Shown here piece after piece: positions 1 to 6,049 of a DNA stretch of 7,911 nucleotides. Under the pieces are notes generated by a model. That model had not been told where the DNA came from, searched no databases, and saw only the letters and a program-made list of their open reading frames with translations. This stretch comes from Candidatus Heimdallarchaeota archaeon. GTDB lineage: Archaea; Asgardarchaeota; Heimdallarchaeia; Heimdallarchaeales; Kariarchaeaceae. The stretch's first letter is position 1, and the number at the start of each line of letters is the position of its first letter. The stretch lies in assembly GCA_030668165.1 (NCBI GenBank), contig DAOUUM010000118.1, forward strand, positions 1 through 7,911, given 5' to 3'. The translations under genes and the position numbers were made by a program.

Positions 1-1
1 A

Positions 2-130
2 GAACTACAAAAATTAGGTATCATAATTAATGAGCGGATTGACCACTCATATCCTGCAAATGAACACAACAAGAAATATCTTCTGACAAAAAAAGAACAC
101 GGATTTTTCATTGATATTGATTCATTATGA
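2..130 (+). CDS. C-terminal fragment, possible winged-helix regulator
   Basis: An open frame enters from the left edge and ends at a TGA at 128-130, giving the last 42 residues of a protein. The fragment reads ELQKLGIIINERID, then a loop, then KKYLLTKKEHGFFIDI. This looks like the end of a MarR/ArsR/PadR-type winged helix: the 'LxxLGII' end of a recognition helix, a wing, then a 'Y.LT..E' strand. That resemblance is pattern recognition only, because the rest of the domain lies outside the window. The last 23 bp overlap the end of the leftward amidohydrolase gene, so the two genes converge tail to tail. An alternative is an unrelated protein with a short beta-rich tail. Being a real coding end is more certain than the family. 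Confidence 0.45.
   Translation, partial: ELQKLGIIINERIDHSYPANEHNKKYLLTKKEHGFFIDIDSL
88..94 (-). terminator. U-tract terminator candidate after the amidohydrolase
   Basis: On the minus strand a run of seven T lies 13 nt past the amidohydrolase stop codon. Archaeal intrinsic termination mostly needs a T-rich tract rather than a hairpin, so this could end the cofG-cofH-amidohydrolase transcript. It lies inside the converging rightward gene. No convincing stem precedes it. Confidence 0.3.
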
Positions 131-1181
131 TCTGCTCAATATTTCTCTGATCGCATTCAGTAGCCAGCCAATCTTTAAGATTAGCATTCTCAACATACTT
201 GGGAATGTTGAGTTGAATTAAATTAGACAATCCTTTATCCAATCCCCACAGGATCCCACAAAGTGTAGCACCATCAATTGTCGCCATTTTCAATAACTTG
301 TTACTTTTGATATCATGTCGTGATAGAGCTTTCATCTCCTCCCAAATTGATAGTTCAGAAAACATGGCATTATCAGTCCCTATTCCAAGGGTTAAATTGG
401 ATTCGATCAAGGATTTAAGTGGAGGAACACCTGATTTGGTAAAAATATTGGATCTTAAACATATAATTCCTCCCACTTCATGTGATTCCATAAGCTCAAT
501 TTCATCTTCATCTGCATGGCTCAAATGAATATATGCATCTGCTTTCAAGTTATCTAATGCCCATATGAGATCCGAACATCCAAATTTACTTCTCCATTCA
601 TCTCTTAGATTGATATCTTCTGAGATATGGATAAAGACTTTTCTATCTAATTTTTTAGAAAATTCGGTTAATTGTTTCATTTCATATTCTGTGTGTGCTG
701 CTACATCCCGTATTCCTATATTAGCAAATTTAGGAAGTAATTCAAGTTTATCAATTTCAGGTCTTGCAAATGGTATATGTGAGTAACTTCCATTCACAGG
801 ATAAGGTTTTAAACCAGAAATACCACCTTCTCTAAAATCACTCCAACCCAAGGTGCCATATTCTTTCGCTTCATTGTAGGCTTTCAGGATTGAATTATTT
901 AGCTGATCTGCCGTTAAAGTATCCAAATACCTATGTTTGATCCCATTTGGACCAACTAATTCCTTTAGACCATATCCATCAATGCCTCTCAACCCTATAT
1001 CCGCAGCATGCACATGAGAATTGAATAGGCCAGGCATGATTAGAGTATTTGTTTCAATATTCTGAGATAATTCTTCAATTTCTATCACCTCATTATTGTG
1101 ATCCAATAGCACATCAACATTTTCAATTAAATCAAGATCAGATCCAACTAATGCATATTTTGCCCGGATTCTAATGCTCAG
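108..1181 (-). CDS. Amidohydrolase-superfamily deaminase-like enzyme in the Fo operon
   Basis: This is a metal-dependent hydrolase of the cytosine/guanine/adenosine deaminase type (COG0402-like). Residue numbers count from an in-frame GTG at 1112. Visible motifs are the metal-binding HVH (33-35) after 'MPGLFNS', FREGG (93-97), FIHISED (160-166, metal His and probable catalytic Glu), IHLSHADEDE (195-204, further His ligand), CLRSN (218-222) and GTDN (245-248, metal/catalytic Asp). The family's N-terminal strands continue upstream of that GTG (IRAKYALVGSDLDLIENVDV), so the gene starts further up. The frame opens after a TGA at 1187-1185. I place the start at CTG 1181, 11 nt after AAGGAG. At about 357 residues it is shorter than typical deaminases of the group (about 420). 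It follows cofH by about 71 bp, so a role beside Fo synthesis is likely. Candidates are pyrimidine deamination or 5'-deoxyadenosine disposal. Substrate is unknown; start uncertain. Confidence 0.82.
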   Translation of the reverse strand: MSIRIRAKYALVGSDLDLIENVDVLLDHNNEVIEIEELSQNIETNTLIMPGLFNSHVHAADIGLRGIDGYGLKELVGPNGIKHRYLDTLTADQLNNSILKAYNEAKEYGTLGWSDFREGGISGLKPYPVNGSYSHIPFARPEIDKLELLPKFANIGIRDVAAHTEYEMKQLTEFSKKLDRKVFIHISEDINLRDEWRSKFGCSDLIWALDNLKADAYIHLSHADEDEIELMESHEVGGIICLRSNIFTKSGVPPLKSLIESNLTLGIGTDNAMFSELSIWEEMKALSRHDIKSNKLLKMATIDGATLCGILWGLDKGLSNLIQLNIPKYVENANLKDWLATECDQRNIEQIIMNQYQ

Positions 1182-1192
1182 ATCTCATGCCA

Positions 1193-1198
1193 CTCCTT
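1193..1198 (-). promoter_or_regulatory. Shine-Dalgarno AAGGAG before the amidohydrolase
   Basis: AAGGAG on the minus strand is 4 nt before an ATG (1188-1186). That ATG is one base out of frame with the conserved protein and would stop after five codons. The site is 11 nt before the in-frame CTG at 1181. It is the main evidence that translation begins here rather than at the internal GTG at 1112. Confidence 0.5.
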
Positions 1199-1252
1199 AT
1201 TCACATCGTGGATCATACTTCTTATATCTTTAGAATTCTTAACATCTAAAAC

Positions 1253-2401
1253 TCAGTACCTCTTAATTATATTATACAAAGTATCTCTCTGAACAGGGAC
1301 CCTTCCCGCATCCCTGATTAACCTAACAAAATTATCCTCTTCTAAATACTCACCATACTTTGCTCCAGCTGATTTGGAGATGCTCTCCTCCATCAAGGTT
1401 CCGCCCATGTCATTAACGCCGGTATTAAGTAAAATTTGAGCAAATTTTTGGCCTGCTTTTACCCATGAAGATTGTAAGTTAGGAATTATATCTCCCAAGA
1501 AAATACGAGCAGTACTATACATAGCAATATCCTCAAAACCAGTACTTCCAGGTCTTGCATTCAATTCATTGTATAATTGTGTATTATGATGAATAAATGG
1601 TAGGTGTACAAATTCTGTGAATCCTAAGGTCTCTTCTTGAATATTCCTGAGTACCCTGAAATGCTGGGCAATATGAGCAGATGTCTCTATATGTCCATAC
1701 ATCATAGTAGAAGATGTTGGAATATCCAGATTATGTGCTGTTATAATTATATCAGTCCATTCTGCGGTGTTTAGTTTATGTGGAGCGATTATGTTTCGTA
1801 CCTTGTCAACAAGAATTTCTGCAGCAGTGCCTGGCATGGATCCCAATCCATTTGATTTGAGTATACTAATCACTTCAGTTGGTGTTTGCCCTGATTTATT
1901 ACTTATGTAATGGATTTCTTCAGGTGAAAAGGCATGAATATGGATTTTTGGATCTGCTTTCTTCACAGTTTTTACCAGATCTATGTAATAATCCAAGGAA
2001 AGTGTAGGAGATAAACCTCCTTGCATGCAGATTTCCGTTGCACCCAATTCTTTTGCTTCCAAAACACACATTTCAATTTCTTCTAAAGATAGATCCTTTT
2101 TACCTGAAAGAGCATTTGGTCCTACCTTGAAATTACAGAATTTACATGATCCAGTGCAAACATTCGTAAAATTAATGTTCCTATTGACGACGAAGCTTAC
2201 CTCATCGCCGACCTGCAATTCTCTTATTTGATTAGCGATAAGCATGAGGTTTTGAAGTTCTTTTCCCCTTGCACTCAGAAGCTTAATCAGATCCGATTTT
2301 TGGAGTTCATCTGGATTTAGGATACTTTGCAGAGCAACGTTATTGACTTTGCTGATATTTAGTGGAAGTTGTAAATCAGTTACTAATGGATCTGTAGTCA
2401 T
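1253..2401 (-). CDS. cofH: Fo synthase subunit 2 (CofH), radical SAM
   Basis: CofH joins 5-amino-6-ribitylaminouracil to a tyrosine-derived radical. This is the first half of making Fo (7,8-didemethyl-8-hydroxy-5-deazariboflavin), the chromophore of F420. The 382-residue protein has the radical SAM motif CTGSCKFC (82-89, Cys 82, 86 and 89) after INFTNV, MQGGL (126-130, SAM-binding GGE-like region), HAFSPEEI (156-163), SMPGTAAEIL (188-197), MYGHIET (234-240), NDMGGTLMEE (330-339) and the C-terminal QRDTLY (371-376) usual for the family. Length is full. The ATG lies 26 bp inside the end of cofG. An AGGAG 12 nt upstream of it fits translational coupling. The related menaquinone enzymes MqnC and MqnE are the main alternative, but pairing with a clear CofG argues for CofH. 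Confidence 0.95.
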   Translation of the reverse strand: MTTDPLVTDLQLPLNISKVNNVALQSILNPDELQKSDLIKLLSARGKELQNLMLIANQIRELQVGDEVSFVVNRNINFTNVCTGSCKFCNFKVGPNALSGKKDLSLEEIEMCVLEAKELGATEICMQGGLSPTLSLDYYIDLVKTVKKADPKIHIHAFSPEEIHYISNKSGQTPTEVISILKSNGLGSMPGTAAEILVDKVRNIIAPHKLNTAEWTDIIITAHNLDIPTSSTMMYGHIETSAHIAQHFRVLRNIQEETLGFTEFVHLPFIHHNTQLYNELNARPGSTGFEDIAMYSTARIFLGDIIPNLQSSWVKAGQKFAQILLNTGVNDMGGTLMEESISKSAGAKYGEYLEEDNFVRLIRDAGRVPVQRDTLYNIIKRY

Positions 2402-3473
2402 AATAATTCTTTTCTCCTAATACTTCTTTTATTTGTGGTGAAGTCCACTTGATATACTGCGGGTAGACGGGTAATCTTTCAACTAGAGAATACCCATTAG
2501 TGTTTAGTTTCTCGGCAAGTTCAGTAATCTTTGGCCATGGAGATGTATAATTGACATAATCAATACTTACAGGGCTTACTCCCCCAAGATCATTTGCTCC
2601 TGCTTGTATTGTTTCCAATATTCTTCCTTGGTTTAGATTTGGGGGTACTTGAATGGAAACTTTTTCAGGGAGGATTAATCTGGCCAGTGCTACCGTTAGT
2701 ATAAATTCCTCTTTATCCAATGGTTGATGATTTTCCATGGGAGTATTTGGCAGAGGCTGAAAATTCTGCACAATGATTTCTTGTAGATGATCATATTTCA
2801 AATGCATATCTGCCAGATCCAATAGACTCTTTATCCTCTCTTCTCTTGTCTCTCCTATTCCAACCAAAATACCACTGGTGAATGGTATTTTCATCTTTCC
2901 TGCTAATTCAATTGTAGTTTTTCGTTTTGTTGGATTTTTGTAAGGGGAATTCTCATGAGGCATCCCTTTATTCTGAAACCGTGAAGAGCTATTTTCTAGC
3001 ATAAGACCCATGCTTGCATTCCATGGTTTTAATATTTTTAAATCCTCTTCAGTAAGTACTCCTGGGTTTGAGTGTGGAAGAATTTGAAATTCACTTAAAG
3101 AAATTTCATTTGCATCACGTGTGTATTCTACAATATTTGGTACCTGCTGAGAATGAAGAAACTCCCTTGCACTCTCGTGTTTATCTTCTGGTTTTTCTCC
3201 CATTGTAAAAAGTGCTTCCCCAACTTCTGCTTGTTTACCAGCTCTCAAAGTAGCCCTAATATCATCAGGGGTCATCCAGGTTGCAACAGAATCAGATACA
3301 AAACCACAGTAATTGCAATCATTTCGACATTGCTTTGTAATAGGAAGGAATACCGATTTACTTATACTAATTCTCTGCCCATATTGTTTTGCTCTAATTT
3401 GCTGTGCTCGAGACAATATTTCGTTTGGTTCGTTCATAGCCAAGGATATTAGTGTCTCAAAGGAAACTTTCAT
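2376..3473 (-). CDS. cofG: Fo synthase subunit 1 (CofG), radical SAM
   Basis: CofG closes the deazaflavin ring: it takes the CofH product and by radical SAM chemistry releases Fo. The 365-residue sequence shows the cluster motif CRNDCNYC (Cys 49, 53 and 56) after SKSVFLPIT, then ALFTMGEKPE (87-96), LPHSNPGVL (132-140), NASMGLMLE (152-160), a PHENSPYKNP segment (172-181), PFTSGILVGIGETREER (197-213), IIVQNF (233-238), QVPPNL (275-280) and NDLGGVSPV (294-302). All are hallmarks of CofG, and the length is normal. It is the first gene of the leftward operon. The ATG has no Shine-Dalgarno and sits about 25 nt from an AT-rich TATA-like element, so it is probably leaderless. An ATG 15 nt upstream is followed at once by a stop and is excluded. 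Confidence 0.96.
   Translation of the reverse strand: MKVSFETLISLAMNEPNEILSRAQQIRAKQYGQRISISKSVFLPITKQCRNDCNYCGFVSDSVATWMTPDDIRATLRAGKQAEVGEALFTMGEKPEDKHESAREFLHSQQVPNIVEYTRDANEISLSEFQILPHSNPGVLTEEDLKILKPWNASMGLMLENSSSRFQNKGMPHENSPYKNPTKRKTTIELAGKMKIPFTSGILVGIGETREERIKSLLDLADMHLKYDHLQEIIVQNFQPLPNTPMENHQPLDKEEFILTVALARLILPEKVSIQVPPNLNQGRILETIQAGANDLGGVSPVSIDYVNYTSPWPKITELAEKLNTNGYSLVERLPVYPQYIKWTSPQIKEVLGEKNYYDYRSISN
2414..2418 (-). promoter_or_regulatory. Shine-Dalgarno AGGAG of cofH inside cofG
   Basis: AGGAG on the minus strand is 12 nt before the cofH ATG and lies inside the last codons of cofG. The spacing is rather long. It supports the ATG at 2401 and coupled translation of the two subunits. 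Confidence 0.45.
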
Positions 3474-3492
3474 CTAACAAAAATCCATGTGG

Positions 3493-3505
3493 TTTAATTA
3501 AAAAC
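3493..3505 (-). promoter_or_regulatory. TATA-like promoter element of the cofG operon
   Basis: On the minus strand TTTTTAATTAAAC is centred about 26 nt before the cofG ATG. That spacing puts transcription initiation at or next to the start codon, in keeping with a leaderless mRNA and the missing Shine-Dalgarno. AT-rich background makes the exact box uncertain. Confidence 0.45.
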
Positions 3506-3608
3506 TATTTGGATGATGAAAATTGTATTACTTCATATGACCTAATAATATTGATATTATTTTGTGTAAAATTTTTCTAAACTCAATATTTTAACACATT
3601 TTAACTAA

Positions 3609-3614
3609 TATAAA
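3609..3614 (+). promoter_or_regulatory. TATA box candidate of the class V aminotransferase gene
   Basis: TATAAA in the context CTAATATAAACC is the best TATA match upstream of the rightward gene. With the usual spacing transcription would begin near 3636, leaving a leader of about 25 nt without a Shine-Dalgarno. A weaker T-rich element nearer the gene (3631-3640) could serve instead. Confidence 0.35.
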
Positions 3615-3661
3615 CCAAACCGGTGTAAATTGTTTTATTTCGGATTATGTAACATTGCTTA

Positions 3662-4960
3662 ATGGATACCCAAACTATCAGAGATCTTTTTCCAATAACT
3701 AAGGTCAAGATACCGACCAAAAATGGAGAGAAGGATCTGGTTTACTTTGATCATGGTGCATCAACCCATGCCCCCCAACCAGTAATCGATAAATACTTGT
3801 ATGTCCTTCAATCAGCCTACGCTAATGTTCATAGAGGAATGCATGAACTATCGATCAAGGCAACTGATATGTTTGAGGAGGTCCACACTATTATTGCTGA
3901 TTTTCTGGGTGTCAAAGATCCTGAAAATAGTGGTATGCATTCAATATTAACTTACAATACCACATCATCTCTTGATCTGGCATCCCATATATTTGAAGAG
4001 AAACCTGGTGACGTCCTTACCACAGTATTGGAGCATCATAGCAATGATTTACCCTTTAGAAATAGAGGTAATGTGCACCATATACAAGCTCTTGATGATG
4101 GAACTCTTGATATGGAAAATGCAAGTGAATTGATGAATAAAGAAAATATCAAGTTGATTGCGGTTACTGCAGCTTCCAATGTCACCGGATACATGCCACC
4201 AATTAAAGAACTGGCAAAATTAGCCCATGATCACGATGCAAAAATTCTAGTTGACGCAGCGCAACGCATAGCACATTATCCATTAACTATGAAACCATTG
4301 GGACATCCAGAACATATCGATTTTCTTGCAGCAGCAGGTCATAAGTTCTATTCACCCTTTTCCTCAGCATTTTTACTGGGTAACACTGAGGAATTGGATA
4401 ATGCAGCTCCTTACATACCTGGTGGAGGCACTGTTAGCTATGTCACCCAAAGTGAGGCAATCTATGTTAAGGGTCCTGACAGACATCAGTATGGAACACC
4501 CAATATTGCTGGAGCTATCGCCATGGGTGCATCTCTCAATTTCTTGAAAGAAATTGGAATTAATCACATTGCTGAGCATGAACGAGAGCTGCTGGATAGA
4601 TTACTCAAAGGGCTTGATGAAATAGAGGGTGTGGAAATACTCGGAGATATTCCATCAAGTAAAAGGATTGGTGTCGTCACTTTTAATGCCAAGGGTATTC
4701 ATCATGAAACTGTATCAAAAGAGCTCAATGATCGGGAAGGTATTGCCACCAGAAATGGCTGCTTCTGTGCACACCCCTACGTTTTGAGGCTGATGGGAGT
4801 GCCCAAGAGTGAGGTGATGGCCATGCGGGATGAAATACTAAAAGGCAATCATCCTGAGAAGCCAGGAGCTGTTAGAGCTGCAATTGGAATATACAATAAT
4901 GAGGAAGAGATCGATAAATTACTAAACACCTTGGAAGCAATAATCAAGGATCATCCATAG
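3662..4960 (+). CDS. Cysteine desulfurase-like class V aminotransferase
   Basis: This is a PLP enzyme of the SufS/CsdA-like fold type I family, which takes sulfur from cysteine as a persulfide. The 432 residues include FDHGAST (29-35), LEHHSNDLP (123-131, His over the cofactor), VDAAQ (197-201, Asp pairing with the PLP ring nitrogen), AAGHKF (224-229, Lys228 as Schiff-base lysine), a GTPN loop (278-281), and TRNGCFCAHP (363-372) with two cysteines where SufS has its single catalytic Cys. The C-terminal VRAAIGIYNNEEEID holds the substrate-binding Arg405. An insertion of about 25 residues separates the cysteine loop from that Arg, setting it apart from textbook SufS. No SufBCD or IscU scaffold is next to it. 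It is divergent from the Fo genes, whose products need [4Fe-4S] clusters. Fold and PLP use are secure; desulfurase activity is probable; selenocysteine lyase or another C-S lyase role remains possible. Confidence 0.85.
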   Translation: MDTQTIRDLFPITKVKIPTKNGEKDLVYFDHGASTHAPQPVIDKYLYVLQSAYANVHRGMHELSIKATDMFEEVHTIIADFLGVKDPENSGMHSILTYNTTSSLDLASHIFEEKPGDVLTTVLEHHSNDLPFRNRGNVHHIQALDDGTLDMENASELMNKENIKLIAVTAASNVTGYMPPIKELAKLAHDHDAKILVDAAQRIAHYPLTMKPLGHPEHIDFLAAAGHKFYSPFSSAFLLGNTEELDNAAPYIPGGGTVSYVTQSEAIYVKGPDRHQYGTPNIAGAIAMGASLNFLKEIGINHIAEHERELLDRLLKGLDEIEGVEILGDIPSSKRIGVVTFNAKGIHHETVSKELNDREGIATRNGCFCAHPYVLRLMGVPKSEVMAMRDEILKGNHPEKPGAVRAAIGIYNNEEEIDKLLNTLEAIIKDHP

Positions 4961-5174
4961 ATTTCGGATATATTGGACAAGTGATACCATAATTATATAC
5001 AATATATGTTTAGATGATGATCTCAGCATCGTGATACAATGGTATCTGAAGATTATTGTCCATTTTAATTAATAACTGAATCCGAGAGTAGAGGTCGAAG
5101 AAAGTGTAGATAAGTACTTTTTGCTAATCGGTCTAAAATAAATATTTAAACTGCATTCAATACCTAATGATTTA
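4961..5174. other. Intergenic region with a repeated GTGATAC motif
   Basis: The 214-bp gap holds no credible gene. It contains an exact inverted pair, GATACCAT (4983-4990) and ATGGTATC (5039-5046), with a 48-nt spacer. It also has a direct near-repeat, GTGATACCAT (4981-4990) and GTGATACAAT (5031-5040). The 3' end carries the promoter element of the next gene. No tRNA or riboswitch was recognised. Confidence 0.5.
5141..5150 (+). promoter_or_regulatory. TATA-like promoter element of the nucleotidyltransferase gene
   Basis: AATATTTAAA within a longer AT-rich block is centred about 29 nt before the ATG at 5175, so the transcript would have almost no leader. No Shine-Dalgarno precedes the ATG, which fits. 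An ATG 8 nt upstream (5167) meets a stop at its third codon. Confidence 0.45.
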
Positions 5175-5999
5175 ATGAGGAAGAAATATCCATTGATGAT
5201 CATGGCTGGTAGTCCACCCGAGAGAGATGCTCTCATGGAATACGCTGACACTGATTACAAAACCCTGATAGATATAGAGGGAAAACCGATGATTAATTAC
5301 GTCATTGATGCAATCATTGCAGCAGAAGTCGCCTCTTATATATTGATTGTGGGATTACCCGAGGATAAGGTTACCCTACCAGATACTTTTGACCATGATA
5401 AGATCAGTTTCATCCATATAGAGGGACCATTATTCAAAAAAACATTTGGTGGAGGTACAGAGCTTGTTCGATTGTCCCAAGATCATCCTGAACTGTTCAA
5501 AGATAATAGGTACATGATTATGGTGAACGGAGATATCCCCACGGTCACACCAGCTGCAATACATGATTTTCTGGATCAGATAGGAGAACCAGATGCAAAA
5601 TTCTATCACTCAGCATCGCACAAGGATAGCATGGAGGCTAAATTCCCGGATTCTCACAGGAGCTGGATTCATATCAAGGGTAAGAATGATTATTGTGGTG
5701 GCGATATTGATTTTATAAATGTTGATACAATATTAGAAAATTATGAATTGATCAAAAAAATATCAGAGAACCGAAAATTACTGGTCAAAGCTCTTCTCAA
5801 ACTATCTCCATTCTTTTTAATCAAGTATTTGTTAAGACGAATTAGTATTGATGATGTGGAAGAAGTACTTACAAAACTGTTTGGATTTGAGTCCAGGGTG
5901 ATTATATGTGAACATCCAGAGATTGTTTTTGATATTGATAAACCCAGTCAGTTAGATATGGCAAGAGAGTATATCAAACTCCATCCCCCAAAACTGTAG
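5175..5999 (+). CDS. MobA-like nucleotidyltransferase, specificity unknown
   Basis: This 274-residue protein looks like a GT-A fold NTP transferase (NTP_transf_3 / MobA-like). Such enzymes attach a nucleotide to a phosphorylated sugar, alcohol or cofactor precursor. Visible features are an N-terminal beta strand and loop LMIMAGSPPERDAL (7-20), the conserved Lys in DYKTLIDIEGKP (27-38), a central VNGDIPTVTP (117-126) with the metal-binding Asp120, CGGDIDFINVD (174-184) and FDIDKPSQL (252-260) with the second metal Asp. The nucleotide loop is atypical: families usually have LAGGxGxR and this has MAGSPPER. A helical insert at about 186-240 (FFLIKYLLRRIS, then VEEVLTKLFG) matches, from memory, a subgroup of unassigned bacterial and archaeal NTP transferases. 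It has its own promoter and converges on the TPR gene. It does not resemble CofC, despite the nearby Fo genes. Confidence 0.75.
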   Translation: MRKKYPLMIMAGSPPERDALMEYADTDYKTLIDIEGKPMINYVIDAIIAAEVASYILIVGLPEDKVTLPDTFDHDKISFIHIEGPLFKKTFGGGTELVRLSQDHPELFKDNRYMIMVNGDIPTVTPAAIHDFLDQIGEPDAKFYHSASHKDSMEAKFPDSHRSWIHIKGKNDYCGGDIDFINVDTILENYELIKKISENRKLLVKALLKLSPFFLIKYLLRRISIDDVEEVLTKLFGFESRVIICEHPEIVFDIDKPSQLDMAREYIKLHPPKL

Positions 6000-6002
6000 T
6001 TT

Positions 6003-6042
6003 AATAACCTAAGACCTAGTTTTTCCATTTGAGTTATTTTTT
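6003..6042 (+). terminator. Terminator candidate after the nucleotidyltransferase
   Basis: Complementary AATAAC (6003-6008) and GTTATT (6033-6038) run into six T (6037-6042), just past the stop codon and before the end of the converging TPR gene. The T-tract alone could end transcription in archaea. The stem is weak and AT-only apart from one pair. Confidence 0.35.
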
Positions 6043-6049
6043 GTCAAAT

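Larger units (their letters stand above)
3474..3661. other. Divergent intergenic promoter region
   Basis: This 188-bp, very AT-rich stretch separates the leftward cofG operon from the rightward aminotransferase gene and must hold both promoters. No open frame, RNA gene or convincing operator palindrome was seen in it. Confidence 0.7.

Noticed and set aside
298..786. Rightward open frames inside the amidohydrolase gene
   Set aside because: They are antisense to a well-conserved enzyme, show no domain features and lack promoter or ribosome-site support.
1253..1255. UGA recoding (selenocysteine) at the cofH stop
   Set aside because: The protein already ends with the normal CofH C-terminus (QRDTLY...), and I saw no SECIS-like structure in the spacer.
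2025..2231. Rightward open frame inside cofH
   Set aside because: It is antisense to the radical SAM motif region, which explains the sequence fully.
1253..2401. Menaquinone futalosine cluster (MqnC/MqnE plus MqnX-like amidohydrolase)
   Set aside because: Radical SAM enzymes next to an amidohydrolase recall the futalosine pathway, but the first gene carries full CofG signatures and the second fits CofH. No MqnA, MqnB or MqnD is present.
4326..4579. Alternative-frame and antisense open frames inside the aminotransferase gene
   Set aside because: They cover the PLP-lysine region of a clear full-length enzyme; composition is that of a shifted frame.
5069..5251. Leftward 60-codon open frame across the nucleotidyltransferase promoter and start
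   Set aside because: It overlaps the N-terminus of a conserved protein and its TATA element, and has no recognisable features.
5175..5999. CofC (2-phospholactate guanylyltransferase) near cofG/cofH
   Set aside because: The protein is a MobA-like NTP transferase with FDIDKP and a helical insert. I do not see CofC motifs, and it is on the other strand beyond an unrelated gene.
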